38,498 nucleotides of DNA from an uncultured bacterium (GTDB lineage Bacteria > Bacteroidota > Bacteroidia > Bacteroidales > Muribaculaceae). A program made the position numbers and the translations under genes. The notes under the pieces were generated by a model, which saw nothing but the letters and a program-made list of their open reading frames with translations, was not told where the DNA came from and made no database searches. Numbering within the stretch: position 1 is the first letter of the stretch; every line of letters begins with the position of its first letter. The stretch is taken from contig CAJMNI010000022.1 of assembly GCA_905214735.1 (NCBI GenBank), positions 1-38,498 on the forward strand, written 5' to 3'. Positions 15,892 to 24,926 of the stretch are shown here, in pieces.

Positions 15892-17253
15892 ATGAAACAA
15901 CTTTTACTCGCCGGCCTCGCAGCCGCATGCTGCCTTCCGATGGCAGCCAACACCCTTTACTCAGCCGAAACTCTCGGCGACGTAGTGTCAGTTTCACGCA
16001 ATGGCAAATATGTGGCCGTTGCCGACAACGAAGACAATCTCGCCTATCTCTGGAACATTGAAAACCCCACGGAATTCAAACTTATCTCCGGAGAGGGTAA
16101 GGCTCTCGCCCTCTGCGTCAGCAACGACGGCATCGCAGCCGGAGCCACTTTCAACGCCAAAACGGGCAAATACACCCCCGCCTACTACAAGGATGGAGAA
16201 TGGCACGCTCTTCCCGTTCACGCCGCAGACATGAACGAGGCTTACGCCGTGGCCATGACCGACGATGCCTCGATCATCGGCGGATACCAGTTCATCAGCG
16301 ACGCGACTTCACAGATCAAGGGACGTTACTATCCCTGCCGCTGGATTCGCAAGGACAACGTTGAAGGAACCGAGCCGGTCTACGAAATGGAATGCTACAT
16401 CGACATCGAGCTTCCCGACCATCAGGGTTTCATCACCACCTGCATGAGCAAGGATGGAAATATTCTCGGAGGCCGCCTCTTCTGCGGCGCAGGTTCGGTG
16501 ATTCCCGCCATCATCAAGGATGGTGAGCTTATCTACTGGAACGAACTTGAAGTCAGAAGCGAGCCTTTCGAATACAAGGGAGAAATAATAGGTTATTTCA
16601 CCGAATATTACATCGACGGCTACCATGACGGTGCAACAGGCGAATATTTCGTCGGCGAGCTCGCATCGGTCGACAACGACGGCAATTTCTACGGCGCACG
16701 CACCATCGCATCCAATGTAAATGAGGATGGTGAAGGAACTCTCAAGCAATACGGCTGCATCTACAACTCCAATACCGGAGAATTCACCGACTTCGCGACA
16801 CCCAACTATGCTTCCGCAGGCGTGGCCGGCGGCAAAGTCTTCTTCTCCCAGTATGCCGCTGTGGTTGAGGATGGCCAGCAGTCGACTGTAGACGCAAAAT
16901 TCAACGTCACCGCTCCCAAATCGATTTTCGGCGTAAGCAGCACAAGCGCCGACGGCAAGACCCTCGGCGGCATGCTCTACGAGATCCATCCCGCCACAAT
17001 GGAATATATGTATTATCCCTTTGTGATCACTCTCGACGAACCCCTCGTTTCCGGAGTTGACGAAATCATCAACACCGAGAGCGATGCCAAGATTCTTCTT
17101 TCAGCAGGCCGCATCGACGTGATCGGCGCCGAGGAAGTGGCTGTCTATGACCTCAACGGTTCGCTCGTAAGCACCTCGGCCACAAGCCATGTGACTCCCG
17201 GCGTTTACGTTGTGAAAGCCGGCAAGTCTGCAAGCAAGGTTATCGTGAAGTAA
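15892..17253 (+). CDS. Secreted protein with T9SS sorting tail, propeller-like
   Basis: A 453-residue exported protein. A signal peptide (MKQLLLAGLAAACCLPMAAN) is followed by repeated short blocks such as SVSRNGKYVAVADN, CVSNDGIAAGATFN and AMTDDASIIGGYQF. This spacing suggests a beta-propeller or HAF-type repeat fold. The last 70 or so residues (VAVYDLNGSLVSTS...TPGVYVVKAG...KVIVK) fit a type IX secretion type A sorting domain, so the protein is probably secreted and attached to the cell surface. It is the first of four such genes, and the next starts 9 nt downstream. Its specific function is unknown. Confidence 0.75.
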   Translation: MKQLLLAGLAAACCLPMAANTLYSAETLGDVVSVSRNGKYVAVADNEDNLAYLWNIENPTEFKLISGEGKALALCVSNDGIAAGATFNAKTGKYTPAYYKDGEWHALPVHAADMNEAYAVAMTDDASIIGGYQFISDATSQIKGRYYPCRWIRKDNVEGTEPVYEMECYIDIELPDHQGFITTCMSKDGNILGGRLFCGAGSVIPAIIKDGELIYWNELEVRSEPFEYKGEIIGYFTEYYIDGYHDGATGEYFVGELASVDNDGNFYGARTIASNVNEDGEGTLKQYGCIYNSNTGEFTDFATPNYASAGVAGGKVFFSQYAAVVEDGQQSTVDAKFNVTAPKSIFGVSSTSADGKTLGGMLYEIHPATMEYMYYPFVITLDEPLVSGVDEIINTESDAKILLSAGRIDVIGAEEVAVYDLNGSLVSTSATSHVTPGVYVVKAGKSASKVIVK

Positions 17254-17262
17254 AACCGAGCG

Positions 17263-19113
17263 ATGAGACTCCTCAAATTAGCTACAATCGTCTGCTGCGC
17301 CCTGCCTTCGTTGCCGGGCGCGGCAGCCGCCTATTTTTCAGCCAACTTCTCCACAGGCAAATTTCCCGCGGGGATGACGGCTGAAAACCTCAGCGGCCTT
17401 CCCGTCGACGAAGAGCTCTACAAGACCGGCTCGACCGACAAGGGCTGGATTCCGGAGATGGTCGGCACCTACGGCTACATGGCCGTTTGCCCCACCCGCA
17501 ACGCCGACTACAAGCCGCTGCAGAGCCGTCTTGTCACCCCCGCTTTCAAAGTGGAGGATAGCGACGGATGGCTGCGCTGGAACGCGCTTTCGGTCTATCC
17601 CGACTTCCCCGATTCATACGAAGTGGCAGTCAGAGAGAAAGGAACAGCCAAATTCACCACACTGCTCACCGTCACCGACGAGGCTTCGCAAACCGCAACC
17701 CGTCTCCTTTCGCTCGCCGCCTACGCCGGGAAAGAGATTGAGGTGGCCTTCACGGCGACTTCCACCTCCGGCTATATGCTGGCCATCGGCAACATCTACG
17801 CCGGCACCCTCACCGAGGCAAATCTCGAGGCCGCCAACGCCACTCCGGCATATATCGGCGCCGATGAGGATGCCGCTGCTTGCGGCACGATGCTCAACGC
17901 CAGCGCACCGCTCGACATCCGAGGCTTCCGCATAACGGCCGGAGGCGAAACAATCGGCAGCTCTGACGAGGCTTTCACTCTTGCTACAGGGGAATCGCGC
18001 GATTTCTCCGTCAATTTCGACGCCCCGCTCAACGAGCCGGTGAAATATGCCGTGGTTGCCGAGACCGCCGACGGCAAAGAGTTTGAAATCGCTTCGGGCA
18101 CACTTTTCCGCTCCCATTTCAAGAAACTTCTTTTCGTCGACAAGGGCACAGGAATGTGGTGCAACAACTGTCCCAAGGGAATCCTTGACGCCGAAACACT
18201 CGAACGCCGCTTCGGCGACCGGATTCTGATTGTCGAGGCCCATGCCAACGACGATCTCGCCAACACCGTCTATTGGCAGAACCTCAAGTTCTACAGCGCT
18301 CCCTATTTCATGCTCGACCGCAACCGCACCACGTGCGGCACTTCGACCGGCAAATTCGAAGATGCCTTCTATCTTCCTGTAACAGCAGGTCTGCGACAGG
18401 CTGTCTGCGAGCCGGGCGAACGCTCTGCGAATGTCAGCGTCGGCGTGACCTTCGCCGAAGACACCGACAACTCCGACGGCCGTTACCGAATGGCCTACAC
18501 CATCCTCAGCAACAGCTTCGATCCGGAGATAGCCGTCGATTTCTATCAGGCCAACAGCCTCAACACGGCCCGCTACATGCAGTATTACTTCCTTCCGAAG
18601 GAGATTCCGGCCCGCGCCGTGAAGATGCACAATGTGGCCTCCGACGGCATCAATGCCTTCACCGGCATCGAGGGTTCGCTTCCCGCTACGATAAAGGGGG
18701 GCGAAGAGATCCTATGGGACCGCGAAATCTCGCTTCCCTCCCAGGTCTACAGCCTCGAGGGAGCCACACTGGCAGCCTACGTGGTCGACACGGCCAACGA
18801 CAACCGCATAGTCAACAGCATTGCGTTTCCTTTAGGCCAAAGCTATTCCGGAATCGGGGAAATCACCGACAGTGAGAATGCCTCCGGACCGGATCTCCGC
18901 GTCGACGCCGACGGCACCTGCCGCATCCTCCTCCCCTCCCACGGCGCCTACCGTCTCGAAGCTTTCGACATCGCCGGAAGACTCATAGCCTCCTGCAGCG
19001 GCAACGCAACGTCGACCTCCGCCATCGCCAGGCTCAATCTGCCCGAGGGTTTCGCAGTGGTGACGCTTTCCCACAACGGAACCTGCAGATCGCAGAAAGT
19101 CTTAGTAAGATAA
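17263..19113 (+). CDS. Surface Omp28-like thioredoxin-fold protein (T9SS cargo)
   Basis: A 616-residue exported protein. After the signal peptide comes a jelly-roll-like adhesin domain (about 25-185; LVTPAFKVEDSDGWLRW) and an Ig-like stretch. A thioredoxin-like region follows with GMWCNNCPKG (CxxC) and, about 45 residues later, SAPYFMLDRN. That segment supplies the proline expected opposite the CxxC in thioredoxin folds. The end (YRLEAFDIAGRLIAS...LPEGFAVVTL...KVLVR) is a T9SS type A sorting tail. It is a paralogue of the next gene. Thiol-disulfide activity at the surface is inferred from the motif, not shown. Probably in one operon with the gene 9 nt upstream. Confidence 0.75.
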   Translation: MRLLKLATIVCCALPSLPGAAAAYFSANFSTGKFPAGMTAENLSGLPVDEELYKTGSTDKGWIPEMVGTYGYMAVCPTRNADYKPLQSRLVTPAFKVEDSDGWLRWNALSVYPDFPDSYEVAVREKGTAKFTTLLTVTDEASQTATRLLSLAAYAGKEIEVAFTATSTSGYMLAIGNIYAGTLTEANLEAANATPAYIGADEDAAACGTMLNASAPLDIRGFRITAGGETIGSSDEAFTLATGESRDFSVNFDAPLNEPVKYAVVAETADGKEFEIASGTLFRSHFKKLLFVDKGTGMWCNNCPKGILDAETLERRFGDRILIVEAHANDDLANTVYWQNLKFYSAPYFMLDRNRTTCGTSTGKFEDAFYLPVTAGLRQAVCEPGERSANVSVGVTFAEDTDNSDGRYRMAYTILSNSFDPEIAVDFYQANSLNTARYMQYYFLPKEIPARAVKMHNVASDGINAFTGIEGSLPATIKGGEEILWDREISLPSQVYSLEGATLAAYVVDTANDNRIVNSIAFPLGQSYSGIGEITDSENASGPDLRVDADGTCRILLPSHGAYRLEAFDIAGRLIASCSGNATSTSAIARLNLPEGFAVVTLSHNGTCRSQKVLVR

Positions 19114-19156
19114 ATCCAAGCAAACAAACAACAGAAACAGGCTACAACCTACAGAT

Positions 19157-21067
19157 ATGAAAAAGATATCGACCCTAATTCTCGCCACTCTTCTGGGAGC
19201 AGGCGCCGCCTCGGCCCAGAGCGTTGCGTTCAGCGAGAATTTCAACTCGGACTATACCGAGAACTTCCCCAACCGCTACGACCTCGACCATCAGGCTCCG
19301 ATAGCCAATTTCCGCGAGCTTTTCCTCGACAAGGACGGTGTGGCTCAGCCCTGGTGGCATCTCCGTGACGCCTCCACGTCCAACGACCGCTTCCTCGGCT
19401 CCCATTCCGCCTACAACCCGGCCGGAAAGAGCAACGACTGGATCTGCTCCCGCGCCATAGAGATCCCCACCGAGGGATTCATCCTCAACTTCGACGCCCA
19501 GAGCTATCAGATCCGCTACGGCGAGCGCCAGAGCGACCTCTGGCTTTTCATCACCGAAGAGCCCTTCTCGAAGGATAATCCCCCCACAGTGCCGACCAAG
19601 GTCTATGAGAAAGTGCCCTACGGCCAAAGCGCCTCCGACATCGAGGGCGACTTCACCCACTATTCCCTCAGCCTCGACGAATATGCCGGCAAGACAATCT
19701 ATCTGAACTTCGCCAACCTCAACGAAGACAAAGACATCCTCACGATCGACAACATCGAGGTGGTCCGTTACGACAAGGCCTCCATCAGTTCCACCGCCGA
19801 GCGCTACGTGCTCAACGAGGAGTATGAAGTGACGGTAACGATCAAGGGAACATCCGAAACCCCGCTCGAGAACTGGACCCTTACCTTCAACGACGGTATC
19901 GCAGCAGAGCCTCAGACTGTGACCGGCGCCAAGCTTTCCAACGGCGAGGAACTCACCTACACTTTCAAGGGCAAACTTGAGGCCGACCAGAACGCCGACT
20001 ACACGGCCACTCTCTCGGCTCCCGGCGAAAAAGAGATGATCACCACCGGCATTGTGACCCGCATGGGATTCCTTCCCTACCACCGCGTGCTGATGGAAGA
20101 GACCACAGGCCTCTGGTGCGGCAACTGCCCGCTCGGCATCTACACCATCGAGCACATGGTCGAAGATCCCCTGCTCAACGACAAGGTGATCCCCGTTTCC
20201 GTCCATATCACAGGCGGAACCGACGATCTGATCAACCTGCGTTACGCAGCCTTCGTCAACATCCAGCAGGCTCCGATGTTCATGCTCGACCGCAACGGAC
20301 GCACATACACCTTCAACCCCAAGATCGACGCCAAATATGATCCCTCCAACGAGCAGTCGGTGGCAGCCCTCGTGCTCAGCGAGCAGGCTAAGAACGTGCT
20401 CGCCGACATCGACATCAAGGGTGAGTTTGTGAAAGAGGGCGAGGAGATCACCGGCATCAAATGCGACGTTGAGGTCAACCCGGCCGTAACGCTCAGCGGC
20501 GACTACGGCATCGGCATCATTCTTCTCGAGAACAATGTAGGCTATCCCGGCTGGATTCAGCACAACTACTATTCCGGCCAGGCCGAGAATATCGGCACCA
20601 CGATGGACGGCTGGACAAATGTTCCCGAAGAGGTCGAAGGCCTCCGTTGGAACGAAGTGGCACGCGGCATCTTCGGCGCCCGAGGCTACGACAACTCCCT
20701 TCCGGCAGTCATGCCCTATGGCGAGAAGCAGACCTTCTCCGCAACGATCGAAATTCCCGACACGTATGAAGAGGAGGTTTCTCCCGCCATCCGTCCCGAA
20801 TACACATGTGTGATCGCTTACATATGGGACCGCTCCACCAACTCGATTGTCAACTCCAACATCTATGCGATGACAGAGAAATCTCACGACCGCTATACCT
20901 TCAAGGATTTCATCAGGGATTCGGGCGTAGAGGATATCGAGCTTGAGGAAGAGGCCGGCGCCGAGGCTGAATATTTCAACCTCCAGGGCGTGCGCGTAAG
21001 CAATCCCTCCAACGGCATCTTCATCGTGAAGAAAGGTAGCAAGACCTCGAAACAGATCTTCAGATAA
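19157..21067 (+). CDS. Surface Omp28-like thioredoxin-fold protein, second paralogue
   Basis: A 636-residue exported protein with the same plan as its upstream neighbour: signal peptide ending ASAQS, N-terminal adhesin-like domain (SDWICSRAIEIPTEGFILNF-type block near 100), an Ig-like segment (about 215-300), then TTGLWCGNCPLGIY with QAPMFMLDRNGRTY downstream. The tail (EYFNLQGVRVSNPSNGIFIVKKG) fits a T9SS type A sorting domain. Shared architecture and adjacency indicate an old tandem duplication, now well diverged. The CxxC is intact in both. It starts 43 nt after the previous gene and is followed by a strong hairpin. Confidence 0.75.
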   Translation: MKKISTLILATLLGAGAASAQSVAFSENFNSDYTENFPNRYDLDHQAPIANFRELFLDKDGVAQPWWHLRDASTSNDRFLGSHSAYNPAGKSNDWICSRAIEIPTEGFILNFDAQSYQIRYGERQSDLWLFITEEPFSKDNPPTVPTKVYEKVPYGQSASDIEGDFTHYSLSLDEYAGKTIYLNFANLNEDKDILTIDNIEVVRYDKASISSTAERYVLNEEYEVTVTIKGTSETPLENWTLTFNDGIAAEPQTVTGAKLSNGEELTYTFKGKLEADQNADYTATLSAPGEKEMITTGIVTRMGFLPYHRVLMEETTGLWCGNCPLGIYTIEHMVEDPLLNDKVIPVSVHITGGTDDLINLRYAAFVNIQQAPMFMLDRNGRTYTFNPKIDAKYDPSNEQSVAALVLSEQAKNVLADIDIKGEFVKEGEEITGIKCDVEVNPAVTLSGDYGIGIILLENNVGYPGWIQHNYYSGQAENIGTTMDGWTNVPEEVEGLRWNEVARGIFGARGYDNSLPAVMPYGEKQTFSATIEIPDTYEEEVSPAIRPEYTCVIAYIWDRSTNSIVNSNIYAMTEKSHDRYTFKDFIRDSGVEDIELEEEAGAEAEYFNLQGVRVSNPSNGIFIVKKGSKTSKQIFR

Positions 21068-21072
21068 CCCGA

Positions 21073-21106
21073 ATTTCGCGCAGGCCTCACCCGGCCTGCG
21101 CGAAAT
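21073..21106 (+). terminator. Perfect 14-bp hairpin after the second Omp28-like gene
   Basis: ATTTCGCGCAGGCC at 21073-21086 pairs perfectly with GGCCTGCGCGAAAT at 21093-21106 around TCACCC. No T tract follows (CTTAAAAAC), so it may be a weak terminator or a 3' stabilising structure. A TATCTTTA at 21121-21128, one base off the -7 consensus, could start the next gene. Confidence 0.55.
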
Positions 21107-21213
21107 CTTAAAAACTGACTTATCTTTAAGATTAAGCAACAATATTAACTAACCGGCGGCTTCCTGATATCCTCGCGAAGGATGACAGTCACCGTCAAAA
21201 AAACTTTTCATTT

Positions 21214-23163
21214 ATGAAAAAACTATTCACCACCTTGGCTATTGCAGCAATGACCACGAGCTTCGCTGCAACATCAGCCAGCGCCGGAACCTTCGAGTAC
21301 ACGCTCGATCCGGCATCCGGCACGACCGTCGAGTCGCTAAAGACAATCACAATGACGGCAGCCGCTGGCACTGTTATGGACGTCACAGCTGCCGAAAACA
21401 TCAAGGTCTATAAAAACGGTGCGGAATTCTGCGGCGTATCGGCTAAGGATCCTGATTGGTCGGGCGCAAAATATATCTTCACCCTCGAAACTGAAGCAAC
21501 CGAGGCCGGAACTTACGAATTCGTGATTCCCGCCGAAACTATCGAGCTGCAGCAGAATGACGGAATGACATTCTTCACTAACGACGAGATCATAGCTATC
21601 TACAACATCGAGGCAGGTTCGTCCGACAAGTTCAGCTATACTCTCGATCCGGAATCCGGTTCCTCCGTCGAGTCGCTCAAGACCATAACAATGACGGCAG
21701 ACGCAGGCACTGTTATGGACGTAACGGCTGCCGAAAACATCAAGGTCTATAAAGACGGTGCGGAATTCTCAGGCGTATCTGCAAAGGATCCGGACTGGTC
21801 TGGTGCAAAATATATCTTCACCCTCGAAACCGAAGCAGCCGTAGCCGGAACTTACGAATTCGTGATTCCCGCCGGAACTATCGAGCTGCAGCAGAACGAC
21901 GGAATGATATTCTTCACTAACGACGAGATTCGCGCCACTTACACTGTGACGGGCGGAACTGTTGTTGTTCCCGAGTTCGAATATACGCTTAACCCCGCTT
22001 CCGGCTCGACTGTTGAGTCGCTCGAAACAATCGCTATCTCCTGCGATCCCGACAAGGCCGCTATCGAAGTTAAGGATGCAAGCGGCATCAAGGTGCTCAA
22101 AGACGGCGAAGATTTCTGCGGCGTTACTTCCGAAGAAACGAAGAACTCCGAGGTCTACACCTTTACACTTGCCACCAAGGCTACCGAAGCAGGCACATAC
22201 GAGCTTGTTATCCCCGCAGGCGCCATCGACGAGCTGGTCAACAACGGCGATGAAATCATTTCCAACAAAGAGATCCGCGCTACCTACACCATCGAGGCTC
22301 CCAAGACTCCGGTTGTTTACGACCTCGAGATCGTGAAATGCAAACCCGCCGAAGGCGAAGTAGACATGGACATGATCCAGTTCGAATCAATCATCGTAAC
22401 TGTTAAGGACACAGGCCTCGGCGCAGATCCCGAAGCCACCGCCACCCTCGCAGCAGAAGACGGAAGCTACACCTACACCGGCCAGTTCAAATTCTCCTGG
22501 GGCGTTCAGTTCATCATGTTCGTCACCGAGGCTCCCAAATACAACGGCAAATACACCTTCACCATTCCTCAGGGTTCCTTCGGCGACGCCGAATGGATGG
22601 CCGACCACTCCACAGGTCACTCCAACCCCGAAATCGTGGTTGACTACACGTTCACCGGCCTGAAGGATCCTGCTTCGCCCGTAGCCTTCGACATCGTTCC
22701 CGAAAGCTACCTCCCCGCAACCGACGCCACAGTCAACGACCTCGCGACAGTGACCGTCAACTTCAGCAAATACTACAACGCATTCTCCGAGAAAGCTGTC
22801 GCTCACCTCAGCTGCACCGAGGCCCACTACGAGGCAACCGCAACTCCGAGCCGCACTTACGGCGATTCGTTCTCCTATACGTTTGATCCCGCTCCGACAG
22901 AGGCAGGCAACTATCTGTTTGTGATCGAAGAGGGCGCATTCGGCGACAACGACTATGCCGAGGACAACACTCTCGGCCATGCAAGCGCAGCAATCAGCGT
23001 GGTTTATGAATTCGTTCCCGAAGGATCCGGCATCAACGCCATCTTCTCCGAGGATAACGACTCCATAATCTATAGCATCGACGGCAAGGTGATCGGCAAG
23101 AGTGTCAAGAACCTCCCCGCCGGACTCTATATCCGCGAAGGCAAGAAGATCATCGTGAAATAA
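21214..23163 (+). CDS. Exported multi-repeat protein with T9SS-like tail
   Basis: A 649-residue exported protein. After a signal peptide (TTSFAATSASA) come five beta-rich repeats of about 112-123 residues, each opening with a motif like FEYTLDPASGTTVESLKTI. Repeats start near residues 28, 141, 256, 368 and 491. The first two are nearly identical in protein and DNA, the third is clearly related, and the last two are divergent. The fold is probably Ig-like. The C-terminus (IIYSIDGKVIGKSVKNLPAG, then LYIREGKKIIVK) fits a T9SS sorting tail. Codons use more GTT, GAA and GCA than neighbouring genes. Likely a surface adhesin or structural protein; the ligand is unknown. Confidence 0.75.
   Translation: MKKLFTTLAIAAMTTSFAATSASAGTFEYTLDPASGTTVESLKTITMTAAAGTVMDVTAAENIKVYKNGAEFCGVSAKDPDWSGAKYIFTLETEATEAGTYEFVIPAETIELQQNDGMTFFTNDEIIAIYNIEAGSSDKFSYTLDPESGSSVESLKTITMTADAGTVMDVTAAENIKVYKDGAEFSGVSAKDPDWSGAKYIFTLETEAAVAGTYEFVIPAGTIELQQNDGMIFFTNDEIRATYTVTGGTVVVPEFEYTLNPASGSTVESLETIAISCDPDKAAIEVKDASGIKVLKDGEDFCGVTSEETKNSEVYTFTLATKATEAGTYELVIPAGAIDELVNNGDEIISNKEIRATYTIEAPKTPVVYDLEIVKCKPAEGEVDMDMIQFESIIVTVKDTGLGADPEATATLAAEDGSYTYTGQFKFSWGVQFIMFVTEAPKYNGKYTFTIPQGSFGDAEWMADHSTGHSNPEIVVDYTFTGLKDPASPVAFDIVPESYLPATDATVNDLATVTVNFSKYYNAFSEKAVAHLSCTEAHYEATATPSRTYGDSFSYTFDPAPTEAGNYLFVIEEGAFGDNDYAEDNTLGHASAAISVVYEFVPEGSGINAIFSEDNDSIIYSIDGKVIGKSVKNLPAGLYIREGKKIIVK
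21298..21981 (+). repeat. Two near-identical 339-345-bp coding repeats
   Basis: The segment beginning at the tyrosine codon at 21298 recurs 339 bases later at 21637 and, more diverged, 345 bases later at 21982. Between the first two copies long blocks are identical, for example the run encoding AENIKVYK and the run encoding YIFTLETE. Many of the differences are third-position changes, and others change single residues. This indicates recent duplication or ongoing gene conversion. Confidence 0.85.
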
Positions 23164-23208
23164 AAGCTGAATAATTCCCGAAAGGGAAAACAGTAAAACC
23201 CCAAAAAG

Positions 23209-23249
23209 GCGGGGGAGCGAAAATTATCGCCCCCCCGCTGATTTTTTAT
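23209..23249. terminator. Terminator between convergent genes
   Basis: GCGGGGGAGCGA at 23209-23220 pairs with TCGCCCCCCCGC at 23227-23238 (one mismatch) and is followed by TGATTTTTTAT on the plus strand. CCAAAAAG precedes it, giving a shorter T run on the minus strand. It can serve both the repeat-protein gene and the RecD-like gene. Confidence 0.8.
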
Positions 23250-23268
23250 CCAGACAGTCTTGGCTAAA

Positions 23269-23304
23269 ATTATCGGGAAAGTTATCGGGAAAGTTATCGG
23301 AAGG
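23269..23304. repeat. Three 12-bp tandem repeats at the RecD-like stop codon
   Basis: ATTATCGGGAAA (23269-23280), GTTATCGGGAAA (23281-23292) and GTTATCGGAAGG (23293-23304). The third copy contains the stop codon and last codons of the minus-strand RecD-like gene. The other two copies lie just beyond the stop. Confidence 0.85.
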
Positions 23305-24703
23305 GGAAAGAGGGATTGACCAGGAAGACATGCTCCGTGGCGCGGGTGATGGCCGTGTAGAGCCAGCGGAAGAAAGAGGCGTCAAACATCTCCGGAGCAA
23401 TGTTCCCCATGTCGACATAGACATGTTTCCACTGTCCGCCCTGGGCCTTGTGGCAGGTGACGCAATAGGCATATTTCGCCTGCAGAGCATTGTAATAAGG
23501 ATCGGAGAGCGCCCCCTGGATTATTTCCGAAAGCTCACCCTCATATTCGGCGAGCACGCGGTTGTAGAACCGGTCCATCTCGTCGCCCGGAATCGCCGGG
23601 CCGTCGGTAACGAGGCTGCGGAGCATAAGCTGCGCGGTGGTCAGGCGCCCGTCGGCAAGTTCGAGCTCAACCTCCGTAAACCAGCGGCCGTAAGCCTTCT
23701 CGGTGCGTCCCACATGCGACACCCGGGCCATGTCGCCGTTGGCGATAAGTTTCATCTTCCGGTCGTTGCGCAGCCAGTAATAGTCGTTTTTCGAAATCAC
23801 GAGCCGTTCGTCGCGCTCCACAGGTTGCTCGGCGTAAAGCACCCGGCTGCGTATCTCCTGGTTGAAATTGTTGGCCCGGCGGTTGGATCTTGTGATCACA
23901 ATCGTTTCCTCCTTCCCCACCGAAGCGTAGGAATCGGCGAGCAGATCGCCGAGCTCGAGCGAAGAAACCACCGAAATTCCCGGGAATCCCGACACCTCGA
24001 GATATACGTCGGAGATATCGTAAGGGGGGTGATAAAGGAACTGGCGCACGAGCGTGGCATTATGGATGATTCCGCTGTCGGCCTCCTGCCTGAGGGGCAG
24101 GTCGAGAGTGGCGCAGACGGGATTGAGGCCGAGCGAGCGGAGGCGGTCGGGATTCATCGCCGACGACTGCTCCTGCCCCACGGGAGGAAGCTGGGCCTCG
24201 TCGCCCACGAGGATCATGCGGCATCCCGGGGCCGAATAGACATAGCGCGTCAGCAGTTCGAGCAGCGACGAGCGGTCGCCGGGCCGGTCGGGAATCAGCG
24301 AAGCCTCGTCGACGATGAAGAGAGTGTCGGGCGATTCATTGGGGGCGACATGATAGGATCGAGAGCCGGGGTCGTTGAAATCGGGACGGAAGATTCGGCG
24401 ATGGATGGTCGAGGCCGGATGGGCCGACATCATCGAGGCCACCTTCGCGGCGCGGCCCGTCGGGGCAAGCACGGCCACGCGGTGCCGCTCGGCGTCGAGA
24501 GCCTTTATCATCGCGCCGACAAGCGACGTCTTTCCCGTGCCGGCATAGCCGTTGAGCACGAACACTCCCCGCGCGTCGGGAGAGGCTATGAAGTCGGCCA
24601 GACCCCGAAGGAGAAACTCCTGGTCGGGATGAGGCTCGAAAGGGAGGGCGGCCAATGCCGACGCCGCCAGCCTTCCCGAGAGATTGCTTGCTGATGTATT
24701 CAC
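23294..24703 (-). CDS. RecD-like superfamily 1 DNA helicase
   Basis: A 469-residue ATPase. Motifs in order: Walker A GYAGTGKTS (52-60), the APTGRAAK motif Ia, Walker B VDEAS (131-135) and motif III GDEAQLPPVGQ (167-177). A UvrD/RecD C-terminal domain follows with TCHKAQGGQWKHVYVD and TAITRATEHVFLV. It lacks the N-terminal helical region of RecD2, so it is a compact RecD-like helicase of the kind common in Bacteroidales. The likely role is DNA unwinding in repair or recombination. The start is a GTG at 24703, with no in-frame ATG before the conserved region. It is alone on the minus strand, divergent from eno. The stop codon sits in a 12-bp tandem repeat. Confidence 0.85.
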   Translation of the reverse strand: MNTSASNLSGRLAASALAALPFEPHPDQEFLLRGLADFIASPDARGVFVLNGYAGTGKTSLVGAMIKALDAERHRVAVLAPTGRAAKVASMMSAHPASTIHRRIFRPDFNDPGSRSYHVAPNESPDTLFIVDEASLIPDRPGDRSSLLELLTRYVYSAPGCRMILVGDEAQLPPVGQEQSSAMNPDRLRSLGLNPVCATLDLPLRQEADSGIIHNATLVRQFLYHPPYDISDVYLEVSGFPGISVVSSLELGDLLADSYASVGKEETIVITRSNRRANNFNQEIRSRVLYAEQPVERDERLVISKNDYYWLRNDRKMKLIANGDMARVSHVGRTEKAYGRWFTEVELELADGRLTTAQLMLRSLVTDGPAIPGDEMDRFYNRVLAEYEGELSEIIQGALSDPYYNALQAKYAYCVTCHKAQGGQWKHVYVDMGNIAPEMFDASFFRWLYTAITRATEHVFLVNPSFPFR

Positions 24704-24754
24704 CGCTAAAAATTGTAAAAAAGAGTCGTTTCGTGATTATCTTTACTAAAAGAA

Positions 24755-24762
24755 CAAAGATA
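24755..24762 (-). promoter_or_regulatory. RecD-like gene -7 element
   Basis: On the minus strand TATCTTTG matches TAnnTTTG exactly, about 50 bases upstream of the GTG start. No matching -33 element is visible at the usual distance. Confidence 0.5.
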
Positions 24763-24778
24763 TTTGAGAAAAATTTTG

Positions 24779-24786
24779 TAATTTTG
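24779..24786 (+). promoter_or_regulatory. eno -7 element
   Basis: TAATTTTG matches the -7 consensus exactly, 140 bases upstream of the enolase ATG. No good -33 element is seen. It lies only 16 bases from the oppositely facing -7 box of the RecD-like gene, so the two promoters overlap. Confidence 0.55.
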
Positions 24787-24801
24787 CGTTTTGAAAAGCA
24801 G

Positions 24802-24877
24802 GAGGGTGAGGATTAAGTCCGCAACCCTCGGAAAAAGATCTAAGGAATATAGAAATGCCGGGCGGAAAGCCGCCGGC
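24802..24877 (+). promoter_or_regulatory. Structured 5' leader of enolase
   Basis: A nested hairpin (GAGGGT 24802-24807 with ACCCTC 24824-24829, enclosing GGA/TCC) is followed by a GC-rich hairpin, GCCGGGCGG with CCGCCGGC at 24857-24877 (one bulged G). Both lie in the leader of about 135 nt predicted by the -7 box. An ATG at 24855 in this region is in frame with eno, but it would add 24 unconserved residues. Confidence 0.45.
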
Positions 24878-24926
24878 AACATATAGACGAGAGATACTCA
24901 TAAAACCCAATATAACAATTTACGAC

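Noticed and set aside
19175..21142. Long minus-strand open frame (655 codons) opposite the second Omp28-like gene
   Set aside because: The plus-strand frame has a signal peptide, CxxC domain and sorting tail, and the antisense frame has none. Codon-composition shadow.
24855..24926. N-terminal extension of enolase from an upstream ATG
   Set aside because: The 24 extra residues are not enolase-like, overlap a GC-rich stem-loop, and the ATG at 24927 gives the standard N-terminus.
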